The position numbers were made by a program, and so were the translations under genes. The notes below the pieces were generated by a model. The model did no database searches, was not told the origin of the DNA, and saw nothing but the letters and a program-made list of their open reading frames with translations. A stretch of DNA of 49,241 nt from Phycisphaerae bacterium (GTDB lineage Bacteria; Planctomycetota; Phycisphaerae; UBA1845): positions 1 to 49,241 of the forward strand of contig JAGVHG010000086.1 of NCBI GenBank assembly GCA_020056715.1. Direction: 5' to 3'. The stretch's first letter is position 1; every line of letters begins with the position of its first letter. Below, one piece after another: positions 8,451-16,017 of this stretch.

Positions 8451-8527
8451 ATCAATCCCATGAGAGCATAACGCATCCGCCGTGAGGGTCAAGTTGGGCC
8501 GCCCCGAGCCAAACGATCAAAAGTCTC

Positions 8528-8611
8528 TAACAGAACCGGGAGCGCAAGCGACCGGTCTATCCTTGTCGCGGTCGTGGCGATGGCCCCGCGCTCGCGCTTG
8601 GGGTTCTGTTA
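8528..8611. repeat. Imperfect long inverted repeat between two tRNA genes
   Basis: TAACAGAACC at 8528-8537 faces its exact complement GGTTCTGTTA at 8602-8611, and the inner arms (GGAGCGCAAGCG versus CGCTCGCGCTTGG) partly pair too. It lies between tRNA-Ala(CGC) and tRNA-Ser. It resembles an intergenic palindromic element rather than a terminator, since no T run follows on either strand. Confidence 0.6.
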
Positions 8612-8640
8612 AACGCTCTAGTCGGATCGACAACAACCAT

Positions 8641-8727
8641 CGGAGGAGGAGGGATTCGAACCCCCGAGACCCTTTCGAGCCTAACGGTTTTCAAAACCGT
8701 CGCCTTCGTCCACTCGGCCACTCCTCC
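8641..8727 (-). tRNA. tRNA-Ser (anticodon UGA)
   Basis: Minus-strand class II tRNA of 87 bases without encoded CCA. Acceptor GGAGGAG/CTCCTCC with discriminator G73, anticodon stem ACGGT/ACCGT around TTTGAAA (anticodon TGA), a long variable arm (TAGGCTCGAAAGGGTCTC) typical of serine, and T arm GGGGG TTCGAAT CCCTC. Confidence 0.95.
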
Positions 8728-8898
8728 CAAACGATGGGCCGTAGTAGGCCCCGGCGTAGATTGTAGCGATCGGTTTCACGCTAATCGAGCGGGTTATTTC
8801 CTTTGCGCGTGGACCGCAATCCGTGACAATTTGCCTCCGAAGCAACTGGCGGATGAAATTCACATAAGTGATGCCGAGCAATTCATGGAGAAGACCGG

Positions 8899-9417
8899 AT
8901 GGCGATGAAGAACGCATTACGTTTGCCCGTGGTTGCGGCGGGCGCCGAGTACCTGGTCATGGGGCACCTCATGCGGCGAAACATTCTCACGTACAAGGCC
9001 CCGACCGGCAACGAGGGCTATGACCTGATTTGCATCCACCCTGATCCGCGACACGCACCGAAGCGCGGCCAGAAGGCTCAGGTTCGGGTGCAAGTCAAGA
9101 GCCGATACGCTACCAACTGCGGTCTCGGGTTTCCGCTCAAGGAAGAGAGCATCGCGGCGTTCGACTTCGTGATTGCCGCGTTCCTCAACATCGGTAAGTT
9201 CGGCGGACGCAACAATGGATTAGAAGGCGCTTGCAACGTCGAGTTTTACACCCTGCCTGCCGACGTGATTCGGACGCTCCATGAACCATCGAGCACTTGG
9301 CAAAAAGTCCGTCTGCGGCGGCTCGGAAATGGCCTGGAACAGTATCGCGACGAAACTGGTTTTGAGTTGATCGCCAAGGCGCTCGGCGTGGACCAGCCGA
9401 CAAAGGTACGAGAATGA
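8899..9417 (+). CDS. PD-(D/E)XK-superfamily-like protein, possible nuclease
   Basis: 172 aa from ATG 8899 behind GGAGAAG. The layout fits a Holliday-resolvase or DUF4365-like restriction fold: an N-terminal helix with Glu (GAEYLVMGHLMRRNI), then NEGYDLICIHPD supplying the acidic residue, and VRVQVKSRY as the (E/Q)xK strand, with Gln in place of the usual Glu. A Phe/Asp-rich FDFVIAAFLNIGKF strand follows. Q-x-K variants occur in active members of the superfamily, so activity cannot be ruled out. It stands alone after two tRNA genes, a common landing area for accessory DNA. Partner genes such as a methylase are absent. Confidence 0.6.
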   Translation: MAMKNALRLPVVAAGAEYLVMGHLMRRNILTYKAPTGNEGYDLICIHPDPRHAPKRGQKAQVRVQVKSRYATNCGLGFPLKEESIAAFDFVIAAFLNIGKFGGRNNGLEGACNVEFYTLPADVIRTLHEPSSTWQKVRLRRLGNGLEQYRDETGFELIAKALGVDQPTKVRE

Positions 9418-9512
9418 CCGCGGATAAACTTTTGCGGTTGGAGCGCGGGTGCCCCACCAATAGAAGTGAACCACCCACCGAAGCGTAGCCGGGGTGCCAC
9501 TGACGAGGTGTG

Positions 9513-9532
9513 CCACTGCTCTTGAGCAGTGG
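9513..9532. repeat. CACTGCTC palindrome, copy 1
   Basis: Perfect 20-bp palindrome CCACTGCTCTTGAGCAGTGG. Four further copies of the 18-bp core lie at 15517, 15558, 18705 and 27515; on one strand the palindrome is usually followed by GGCACA. Confidence 0.9.
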
Positions 9533-9770
9533 TATTCTCTCTTGATGTGAAGACCCGATGGTCGAATCATCGACTCGACATCCTGATCGGTACCGCACCC
9601 TTCGCCGACCGAGCGCCCGTCACGTTATTGGGTTGATGCCCGCAGCCGGACACGACAACCTCTCCAAAGCCAAAGCGTCGCCGCCCGGGCCCTACCCATG
9701 CGCCGATCGTTCACTCGCTCCCGGTGCTTGTCCCGCCCTGGCAGCGCTGCCCCTCATTCAGTATTCCAAA

Positions 9771-9862
9771 GGTGCCACCGCATGGCACATCGGAAAAAAT
9801 GTACTTTCAAAACGAACCCATTTGACAGCCGCAATTGCCAAATCAAAGCAAGGGCGTGCTCC
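9771..9862. repeat. Dispersed ~90-bp element, copy 1
   Basis: Begins with a small inverted repeat (GTGCCACCGCATGGCAC) and includes the string AACCCATTTGACAGCC. The complement of 48466-48558 matches over most of its length, including the initial GGTGCCACC, the TGTACT block and the end AAAGCAAG. No coding potential. Confidence 0.75.
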
Positions 9863-9910
9863 GATAAAGGCGGGATCGGCAGTTGAATCAGCGTGGACCG
9901 AACGAACCCG

Positions 9911-11401
9911 TCAGGACCGCCTTCGCAGTCCCCAGGCCAATAACAGCGCAGGGGGAATGGCGACGCTCACCAGACAAAGACTGAGGGAGATCAACATCCC
10001 GTCCTCGAAGCGGTGGAATTTCTCGATCACCACATGGGCAATGGGGTTGAAAGCCGGAACCCGCACCAGGGAAGATGTAGCGACATCCGCGACGGACAAG
10101 GCCGCTATCACCGCGACTCCGCCGCACAGGATCGCCCAATTCATGGGAATGAAAAGGTGGGAAATCATGTCCGCTTCCGTTGCCCCATCCGTCCGGGCCT
10201 GGGCGGATAAGTCATCCTTGCGGCCAGGGATCACCAACATTCCGATCGCCAGGCCGATCCACCCGAAACGAGCCACATACCCTAGTGCTACAATCGCCCA
10301 ATGGTCGTAGAGCCAGCCGAACAGCGGGCGATTGTAGGCCGCGACGAGCGATTCCCCGATCAAGGCACCGGGTAGCGCACCGAAGATCACTGCCCATACC
10401 ACCGGCACACTCGGTAGCCTTATCGCGGCGATTCCCACGCCCATACCGACCGCAACAATTCCGCTCAGGATCGCCACGGCCAATGAACACGTCAGATCGC
10501 CGCCGTAAGTCCGTAAAGCCTCCACGATCACGCTCGTAGACGCTAATCTGACGACCAACGTCCCCATCGGCAGGAGCCAAGACACGACGAAAATCGTAAA
10601 GACTAGGAGATGAAGCAGCGACGACGGCCTGTCGAGGAGCGGTGCATCCCCAACTTCGTCCCGGTCGCATCGCCGCCATAGTTGAAACACTATGACGAGC
10701 ACCAAGAGCGTTACCGCGGTGGGGAGGATCGCCGGCCAGACCACGTCGATAAGGCGGCTGGAACTCGTCGCCCACCCCAATAGCTCCGTGGTGTAGACGG
10801 TCAGTCCGCAAGCATGGGGAACGCCGTAGTCGGAGAAGAACACGACGAAAAGAATGAGTGCGCTCAAAGCGATGTGGCGAATAAGCGATGGAAGGGCGAT
10901 GTGGATGAACGCCCGTAAATGCGACGTGGAAAGTAACGCCGCTTCGAACACCGCCCGCCCGCCGCGAGACCATCCGGCGCCGATCACCCAGGCCGGAATC
11001 GGCCAGGCCCACAGCGCCCACACCGTGACGCACCGGAGATAGGGATCGAAGTCATGGGGTAGGAGGCGTTCCCATCCGAACGCGAAGACCATCGGCGGGC
11101 ACAACAGAACGGCTGACAATGACGCGGCGACCAGCGGTTGCCGCGACACCCTTCGCCCTTGCCCGATCAAATACGCGCCGGGAAGTGAAAGAATCAGACA
11201 AACGATGGTCGCGACGACCGACAAGGTACCGCTTCGCCCGAGCAATCCCCATTGTCGCCAAGAAAAAGTGAATCCGCCGTCCGGCGGTTGACCCTGCGCG
11301 GCACTATCCAAGATCAGAGCAGCCGTCGGCCAGACGAACGCCAAGAGAAAAACCGCCCAACCGGCGACGATGAGTACGGATGTAACGGTGCGGGAAATCA
11401 C
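9911..11401 (-). CDS. Fe3+-type ABC transporter permease (two fused permease halves)
   Basis: 496 aa from GTG 11401, which overlaps the stop of the binding-protein gene as GTGA. The protein has about twelve membrane helices in two similar halves, each with the MetI-type cytoplasmic loop region (around EAALLSTSHLRAFIHIALPS in the first, ARTDGATEADMISHLFIP in the second). This is the FbpB/ThiP/SfuB layout, where a single chain forms the whole membrane channel for iron(III) or a similar substrate. An ATPase gene normally follows but is absent here, so an ATPase must come from elsewhere or the system is incomplete. Substrate inferred from family only. Confidence 0.85.
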   Translation of the reverse strand: MISRTVTSVLIVAGWAVFLLAFVWPTAALILDSAAQGQPPDGGFTFSWRQWGLLGRSGTLSVVATIVCLILSLPGAYLIGQGRRVSRQPLVAASLSAVLLCPPMVFAFGWERLLPHDFDPYLRCVTVWALWAWPIPAWVIGAGWSRGGRAVFEAALLSTSHLRAFIHIALPSLIRHIALSALILFVVFFSDYGVPHACGLTVYTTELLGWATSSSRLIDVVWPAILPTAVTLLVLVIVFQLWRRCDRDEVGDAPLLDRPSSLLHLLVFTIFVVSWLLPMGTLVVRLASTSVIVEALRTYGGDLTCSLAVAILSGIVAVGMGVGIAAIRLPSVPVVWAVIFGALPGALIGESLVAAYNRPLFGWLYDHWAIVALGYVARFGWIGLAIGMLVIPGRKDDLSAQARTDGATEADMISHLFIPMNWAILCGGVAVIAALSVADVATSSLVRVPAFNPIAHVVIEKFHRFEDGMLISLSLCLVSVAIPPALLLAWGLRRRS

Positions 11402-12429
11402 CGGATCAAGATTTCGCGGATGGCGGCGTCGGCGTCATTCATAGCGTCGGCGACGGCGTTAAAGTCGATCACCGATTCCGCCGGCCAAGGGACGTTTAGT
11501 TCCGTGCGCAGGGCCTCGCGCACGGGAACAAAACGCGCCTCACTTTGGGCGAGCATACGCTCGACCTCCGCCGACACCAGGAAGTCGACCAGCGATCGCG
11601 CCGCCGCCGCGTTCGGCCCATCGTGAATGATCGCCACGGAGCACGGAATGAGCAACGTCCCGCCTCCGCCCATGTCGAGATAGCGCAGGTCCAAGGACTC
11701 CGCGCTGAGCGCTCCACTTCGCCGGGCCGCGAAAACGTCATCCGTATCAGTCCAGCCGAACGCTGCGCGCCCGGCGATCACCGCTCGGACCGTAGCGCTG
11801 TTGCCGTCGACGACCTGCACGCCGCCGTCGCGTAGGCGGGTGAGGAACGCCTTCGCGCGATCCTTGCCCCAGAACGCAAACATGGCGGCCACATGCCCGC
11901 GGGTGGTGCCGAACAGCGGATTGGCGATGGCCGACCGCTTCGCGAAGTCGCCGTCGGCGAGCGCCTCCCATCGCGTCGGCAGTTGTGACTCGGCGGTGCG
12001 GCTTGGATCGAAAGCGAGCACCCTGGCGCGGACGGCCAGCGCCGTCCATCGATGCTCGCGGTCCTTGAACCGCGGCGGGATATCCGCGGCCTGCGGCGAT
12101 TCGTAGGGTTCGAGCAATCCAATCCGCGCAAGCAAAATCGTGTTGAACAATTCGCCCGACCAGAACACGTCGGCGCGTGGCCGACCCGCCTGGGCTTCGC
12201 GGATGATCCGCTGCACCAGCCCGGTGGTCTTGCCGGCCTCCGAGTCGTAGATGACCGAGACCTCGACGCCGGTTCGCGCCTTGAACGCATCGAGCACTTG
12301 CCGCCCGATGCCTTCATCGACGCTGCAATACACCACCACTTGAGCCGACGCGAGGACGGGCCAGGCAACGCCGATGGCGACCACAACCAAAGCTGCGATG
12401 AACCGATTGGATAACGTTCGTGAACCCAT
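11398..12429 (-). CDS. Periplasmic Fe3+-type ABC substrate-binding protein
   Basis: 343 aa from ATG 12429, which follows GGGGGAAG; a TTG at 12447 would place that site inside the gene. Residues 1-30 are a signal peptide ending near ASA. The mature protein opens with QVVVYCSVDEGIGRQVLDAF and has IIREAQAGRPRADVFWSGE, both typical of the AfuA/FutA/FbpA group of iron(III)-binding proteins, and GRAAFGWTDTDD in the second lobe. It would deliver its ligand to the overlapping permease. Iron is the most likely ligand, but related proteins bind thiamine, putrescine or phosphonates. Confidence 0.88.
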   Translation of the reverse strand: MGSRTLSNRFIAALVVVAIGVAWPVLASAQVVVYCSVDEGIGRQVLDAFKARTGVEVSVIYDSEAGKTTGLVQRIIREAQAGRPRADVFWSGELFNTILLARIGLLEPYESPQAADIPPRFKDREHRWTALAVRARVLAFDPSRTAESQLPTRWEALADGDFAKRSAIANPLFGTTRGHVAAMFAFWGKDRAKAFLTRLRDGGVQVVDGNSATVRAVIAGRAAFGWTDTDDVFAARRSGALSAESLDLRYLDMGGGGTLLIPCSVAIIHDGPNAAAARSLVDFLVSAEVERMLAQSEARFVPVREALRTELNVPWPAESVIDFNAVADAMNDADAAIREILIR

Positions 12430-12528
12430 CACGGGTACTTCCCCCAATGGCCGGTCGTTTTTACGGTCTCAGTCAACTCCGACATGACGGAGCTTGTTCC
12501 AAAACCGCTCTCCAGACACAGATCGAGC

Positions 12529-12556
12529 TTGTCTGAGCCACCCATGCTGCTATTGT
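12529..12556 (+). promoter_or_regulatory. Candidate sigma70-type promoter of tRNA-Ala(UGC)
   Basis: TTGTCT (12529-12534) and TATTGT (12551-12556) are 16 bases apart, and the -10 box ends 8 bases before the tRNA. Box quality is moderate; support comes from position. Confidence 0.4.
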
Positions 12557-12564
12557 ATGTTAAA

Positions 12565-12637
12565 GGGGCCGTAGCTCATTTGGGAGAGCGCCTGGTTTGC
12601 AACCAGGAGGTAGAGGGTTCGATCCCCTTCGGCTCCA
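12565..12637 (+). tRNA. tRNA-Ala (anticodon UGC)
   Basis: 73 bases without encoded CCA. Acceptor GGGGCCG pairs with CGGCTCC and keeps the G3:U70 alanine identity pair. Anticodon stem CCTGG/CCAGG around TTTGCAA (anticodon TGC), T arm GAGGG TTCGATC CCCTT. Reads GCA and related alanine codons. Confidence 0.96.
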
Positions 12638-12665
12638 GTGCCCCTCGTCAAGGTAGCGATCGGTG

Positions 12666-13697
12666 TTAGTGTTTATAGCTCGCGCGGATCATGGGATCCG
12701 TGATCGGATAGCCTGGAACCAGGAAGGCGTCGTCGTTTCGAGTGGTCGATTCGGTGCCGCGGTAACGGCGTACGTCGCCGATGGTCCACAGGTTGTCGCG
12801 TGTGGCGTCGTAGATGGGCGAGCGGACGAACTGGACGGTGCCGTTGAGGGTCAGCACCGACTGGCCGCGACCGCCGTGGGCGGCGGAGTTCGTACAACTC
12901 GGATCGACGGCGTCGTTGAACCTAGCCCCGACAAACAGTGGGTTGGCGTCGCTGATGTAGGCAATGGCTACCGGCGGTCTCAAGTTGGGCGAGGCGCCGG
13001 CCAGGTTCAGCGAATCGTAACTGATGTTGCGAGCGGCGCCGAAATCATCATGAGCGGCGACCTGATCGGTAGGCATCGCCTCCGCGATAGAACTCCCCGG
13101 GCAGATGAAATCCTTGGGTTTGGGTCCGTAATTCAGTTTGACGAGCAAATACGGATGTCTGCTGTTGGAAGCATAAGGCGCGCCGCCCTCACCGCCCGGC
13201 AACCACGAAGCTGCCGCAACGCCTCCCGCGAAGGGGAGGGAATCGCCGAAGGCTTGCTGATAGGCACTGGCCCCTTGGAATATCGAACTGAGGTTGTTGG
13301 CACAGAGGGCCCGCTGAGAACGGCCGCGAAGCTCGGATACTCCGGGAACGGCTACGCCTACGAGAAGGAGTATGCACGCGGCCACGGCGATTAACTCGCG
13401 CATGTGCAGGAACGGCGAACGCGATCGGTCGCGGGAATTAGTAGGAAACGGAATCGGCAGCAAGGGATCGGTGGATCGAGCGATATAGGCGAGCACGTTT
13501 TCGGCGAGACTAGCCGGAACAGGTCCGGGACGAGCGTGGTCGAGCGGTTGAAGGACCCGCCCAAGGCGGTCGCTTATGCCGCGAAGGTCCGCGTCGCGGC
13601 GCAACTCGGCCTCAATCCATGAGCAATCCTCGTCCGTCAAACGATCCAAGTGAAAGTCGAGGAGCAACTCCTCCGAAACTTGCTTTTTATGCTCCAT
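12666..13697 (-). CDS. Anti-sigma-like protein fused to an H-X9-DG-like prepilin-type extracytoplasmic domain
   Basis: 343 aa from ATG 13697. Residues 1-75 look like the cytoplasmic part of an anti-sigma factor (LLLDFHLDRLTDEDCSWIEA, then a helical segment), without the zinc-binding HxxxCxxC. Residues 101-120 are a membrane helix. Residues 121-343 resemble the body of planctomycete prepilin-like (DUF1559, H-X9-DG) proteins: RSQRALCANNLSSIFQGA after the helix, KDFICPGSS, and HGGRGQSVLTLNGTVQF, where Asn replaces the Asp of the DG motif. The normal GFTLIE processing site is missing. Its place just after an ECF sigma gene suggests it holds that sigma factor at the membrane. The double nature is inferred. 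Confidence 0.7.
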   Translation of the reverse strand: MEHKKQVSEELLLDFHLDRLTDEDCSWIEAELRRDADLRGISDRLGRVLQPLDHARPGPVPASLAENVLAYIARSTDPLLPIPFPTNSRDRSRSPFLHMRELIAVAACILLLVGVAVPGVSELRGRSQRALCANNLSSIFQGASAYQQAFGDSLPFAGGVAAASWLPGGEGGAPYASNSRHPYLLVKLNYGPKPKDFICPGSSIAEAMPTDQVAAHDDFGAARNISYDSLNLAGASPNLRPPVAIAYISDANPLFVGARFNDAVDPSCTNSAAHGGRGQSVLTLNGTVQFVRSPIYDATRDNLWTIGDVRRYRGTESTTRNDDAFLVPGYPITDPMIRASYKH

Positions 13698-13769
13698 CGA
13701 ATCCGTTCCCCAATCCGACCCTCGTCAGCCCAAACGCCCTTGAGCGTTTGAGCGAGCTGGATCACCACG

Positions 13770-14375
13770 CTATGTCGTTCGTTTGGCGCTCTCCACCACG
13801 GCCTCGCGATACGCCTCGCCGAAAGCCACCACCGCGGCGTGCAGCCGGCTCTTCACCGTCCCCAGCGGAATGTCCACGATCTCGCCGATGTCCTTGTAGG
13901 GGAACCGATGATAATAGGCGAGTACCAACACCTCGCGCAGTTTTTCGGGCATAGCCTCCAGAACTGTTCTCACCACCCGCCGCTTCTCGTCTATTAATAA
14001 CTCCTCATCCGGGGCGGCGATGTCACTGGCGAGTAGATGAATGAACCGCCGTCCGGTGTCGCCCTCTTCGCCTAAATGGGCGTCAAAGGGCACCTCATGT
14101 CGGCGGCTGCGCCGCCGTAAATAGTCGCGGGCCTTGTTGGCTGCGATCGTAAACAGCCAGGGTTTGAACCGCCGGGTCGGATCGAACGTCGCCGCGGAGG
14201 TGTGGACCTGGAGCAACGACTCCTGAACCACGTCCTCAGCCGCGACGGAGTCGCCCGTGAAGCGCAGAACAAACTGAAAGAGTTCCTGCGCATGACGCCG
14301 GACCAGTAATTCGAAGCTACCGGGCTTGCCCCGAAGGTAGTCCTGCAGGAGCTTCTCGTCCGTCGGCGTATCCAC
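13770..14375 (-). CDS. ECF-type RNA polymerase sigma factor
   Basis: 201 aa from GTG 14375. Sigma region 2 spans about residues 15-85 (ELLVRRHAQELFQFVLRFTG, the AAEDVVQESLLQV region 2.2, then FKPWLFTIAANKARDYLRRR). Region 4 spans about 135-190 (MPEKLREVLVLAYYHRFPYK, then IPLGTVKSRLHAAV as the recognition helix). No extra C-terminal domain. It directs RNA polymerase to a stress or envelope regulon, probably under control of the next gene, 72 bases downstream, which encodes an anti-sigma-like membrane protein. Regulon unknown. Confidence 0.92.
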   Translation of the reverse strand: MDTPTDEKLLQDYLRGKPGSFELLVRRHAQELFQFVLRFTGDSVAAEDVVQESLLQVHTSAATFDPTRRFKPWLFTIAANKARDYLRRRSRRHEVPFDAHLGEEGDTGRRFIHLLASDIAAPDEELLIDEKRRVVRTVLEAMPEKLREVLVLAYYHRFPYKDIGEIVDIPLGTVKSRLHAAVVAFGEAYREAVVESAKRTT

Positions 14376-14757
14376 CGCCCTATTGTATGCTTACGCCCCG
14401 GCAGGGCCTATGGTTCACGGATTTTCGCCCAACGGGTTCGATCGTCCAGTATTCACCGCGATTATTGGTCGGCTGAGAGGAGTCGTTGCAGTGTTTCTCG
14501 GGTTGGTATGCCGGTCACAGAGCTTTGTGGACGGCGTGATGTCCTATTTCGGCGTTTCGGCGTTTGGACTTTTCGGCGGTTGCATTTCTTCGAGCTTGGC
14601 GCGCCATTCGGCGGCCTTTGCGGCGTATCCATTCCCCGGCTCGGCGGCATCCCAGGTTCTACCAAGAGTTTGAGGATATACCGGCGTATCGCTCGATTTG
14701 ACGTTCGTGGACCGCTAGGATAGGGTAAAGACCGTTGGGTTCGAGGGAGTGCGTGCG
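14376..14757. other. Intergenic region with TTTCGGCG repeat
   Basis: About 380 bases between the divergent sigma-factor and toxin-antitoxin genes. Both promoters must lie here. A TTTCGGCGTTT repeat string is present at 14546-14580. No gene is supported. Confidence 0.5.
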
Positions 14758-15000
14758 ATGTCGGTGAGCGTTGACAGTTTGCTCCAGCAGTTCCAGGCCT
14801 TGTCCGTGGAGCAGCAGATCAAAGTCGCCGAAGCCATAGACCGGCTGACCTGGGCGAAACGATGGGTGGCTGTTTGTGAACGCATCACGGCACGTCGTCG
14901 GAATCTCCCACCGCTCAGTGACGAACAGATTGATCAATCGGTCCAAGCGGTCCGACGGGAGAAGCCGCTATCCGCGCGGTCCTTGACACCTCCGTCTTGA
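14758..15000 (+). CDS. Antitoxin-like partner of the PIN toxin
   Basis: 80 aa from ATG 14758, eight bases after GAGGGAG; a GTG at 14749 lies inside that ribosome site. The protein starts MSVSVDSLLQQFQALSVEQQ and is small, charged and mostly helical, with EAIDRLTWAKRW and LSDEQIDQSVQAVRREK. Such small helical proteins precede PIN-domain toxins and bind them. Its last 31 bases overlap the toxin frame. Family name uncertain; the role follows from context. Confidence 0.65.
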   Translation: MSVSVDSLLQQFQALSVEQQIKVAEAIDRLTWAKRWVAVCERITARRRNLPPLSDEQIDQSVQAVRREKPLSARSLTPPS

Positions 15001-15377
15001 TCAGCGGGCTGATCAAGGGCTGGTGGCGTACGATCGGCGATGCCGTCGAATCCGAACAACTCGTCTTGGTCACCTCGCCGCAACTGATCGACGAGTTTCT
15101 CGATGTTGTCTCGCGCCCATCCAAACAAAGCTTGCTCGATCCCGCGGATGCCGCGGAGGTTGCGAATCTCTTGCGACGGGCCACCGTGGTCGTGCCGCAA
15201 ATCGATGTCACAGTTTGCCGAGATCCCAACGATAATTTTCTGCTGGCATTGGCCTTGGCGGCACAGGCCGACGTGCTCGTAACGCGCGACGAAGACCTTT
15301 TGACGCTTCGATCCTACGGCCAAACGGAGATCATCCACGTCGCCGAGTTCTTTCACAGGCTTTCAAGTCCAAGGTAA
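14970..15377 (+). CDS. PIN-domain (COG1569/VapC-like) ribonuclease toxin with ATC in place of the start codon
   Basis: The PIN fold is complete only if translation begins near 14970. There an ATC stands 5 bases after the Shine-Dalgarno GGGAGAAG and is followed by RAVLDTSVLISGLIKG, including the first catalytic Asp. No ATG, GTG or TTG occurs in frame between the stop at 14931 and TTG 14997, and starting at 14997 would drop that Asp. The other PIN acids are present: Glu in LIDEFLDVVSRP and Asp in CRDPNDNF and LVTRDEDLL. About 135 aa. VapC-type toxins cut tRNA or rRNA and are neutralised by the upstream antitoxin. The toxin is either silenced by a start mutation or uses a rare start. Confidence 0.75.
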   Translation: MRAVLDTSVLISGLIKGWWRTIGDAVESEQLVLVTSPQLIDEFLDVVSRPSKQSLLDPADAAEVANLLRRATVVVPQIDVTVCRDPNDNFLLALALAAQADVLVTRDEDLLTLRSYGQTEIIHVAEFFHRLSSPR

Positions 15378-15690
15378 TACGGTTCCCAGTATTTATCCGC
15401 GCGTCGCCATCGTTCGTTCCGGTAGGGACGGCGCGAGACTATCCCAGCATTTCAATGCTGGGAAGCAAATCAATGCCGAATCCGAAGTGCCGTAGGCACG
15501 ATTGACGGAATTGTGCCACTGCTCTTGAGCAGTGCGGCCGAGATCGAGATGATCATACCACTGCTCAAGAGCAGTGGCACACCTCACGAACTCGTCCGTC
15601 CCACCACTGCGCAATCTCCGAGGGCCGCAGGAACGTTGAGCGGGTTCGACCCGCCATCGACAGACAGGCCCACGGGTTCCGGCCGATTCT
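15378..15690. repeat. Cluster of four kinds of palindromes
   Basis: No gene is supported in this 313-base stretch. It carries TCCCAGCATT/AATGCTGGGA (15442-15463), GTGCC/GGCAC (15487-15499), and two copies of the CACTGCTC palindrome (15517-15534 and 15558-15577) in opposite orientation. The cluster separates convergent genes and may act as a bidirectional transcription barrier. Confidence 0.75.
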
Positions 15691-16017
15691 TCATCCGGGC
15701 AAGGTCGTCTTCGGTCGCTCCATCGCGTCGAGGAGTTGGCGCATGGCGTCAAGGTACCGTACGAGCGCGCTTCGTCCCTTAGGCGTCAGGCGATAGGTCG
15801 TCCGTGGCCGCCTGCGGACAAACGCCTTCCGGCCGGCGATGTAACCCTCGTTTTCGAGCGTCTGCAAGTGCATTCCCAGGGCGCCGTCGGACACGTTTAG
15901 GCGTTTCTTCAGCGTCGTGAAGTTATGCGGCCCGTCCATCTGCAAGGCGGTGAGTATCCCCAAGCGAATGGGACCGTGAACCGTAGTATCCAGCTCGTTG
16001 AAGTCAATCGGCGGCAT
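15691..16017 (-). CDS. Winged-helix transcriptional regulator (HTH_34/MarR-like)
   Basis: 108 aa from ATG 16017, overlapping the preceding gene by 14 bases. The fold reads clearly: HGPIRLGILTALQMDGPHNF, TTLKKRLNVSDGALGMHLQT as the recognition region, LENEGYIAGRKAF as the wing start and RRRPRTTYRLTPKGRSALVRY. Proteins of this type pair with integral membrane proteins and usually repress their own operon. Here the coupled upstream gene encodes such a membrane protein. Confidence 0.85.
   Translation of the reverse strand: MPPIDFNELDTTVHGPIRLGILTALQMDGPHNFTTLKKRLNVSDGALGMHLQTLENEGYIAGRKAFVRRRPRTTYRLTPKGRSALVRYLDAMRQLLDAMERPKTTLPG

Larger units (their letters stand above)
9418..9910. other. Gene-free region with dispersed repeats
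   Basis: About 490 bases without a supported gene. It contains one copy of the CACTGCTC/GAGCAGTG palindrome (9513-9532) and a 90-bp element (9771-9862) that recurs in inverted orientation at 48466-48558. It is also where the ATPase gene of the neighbouring ABC transporter might have been expected, but none is encoded. Confidence 0.6.

Noticed and set aside
9558-10310. 250-aa plus-strand frame
   Set aside because: Its second half is antisense to the ABC permease and its first half crosses a dispersed repeat.
15420-15600. Palindrome cluster as a CRISPR array
   Set aside because: The repeats differ from one another, are palindromic, unevenly spaced and without cas genes.
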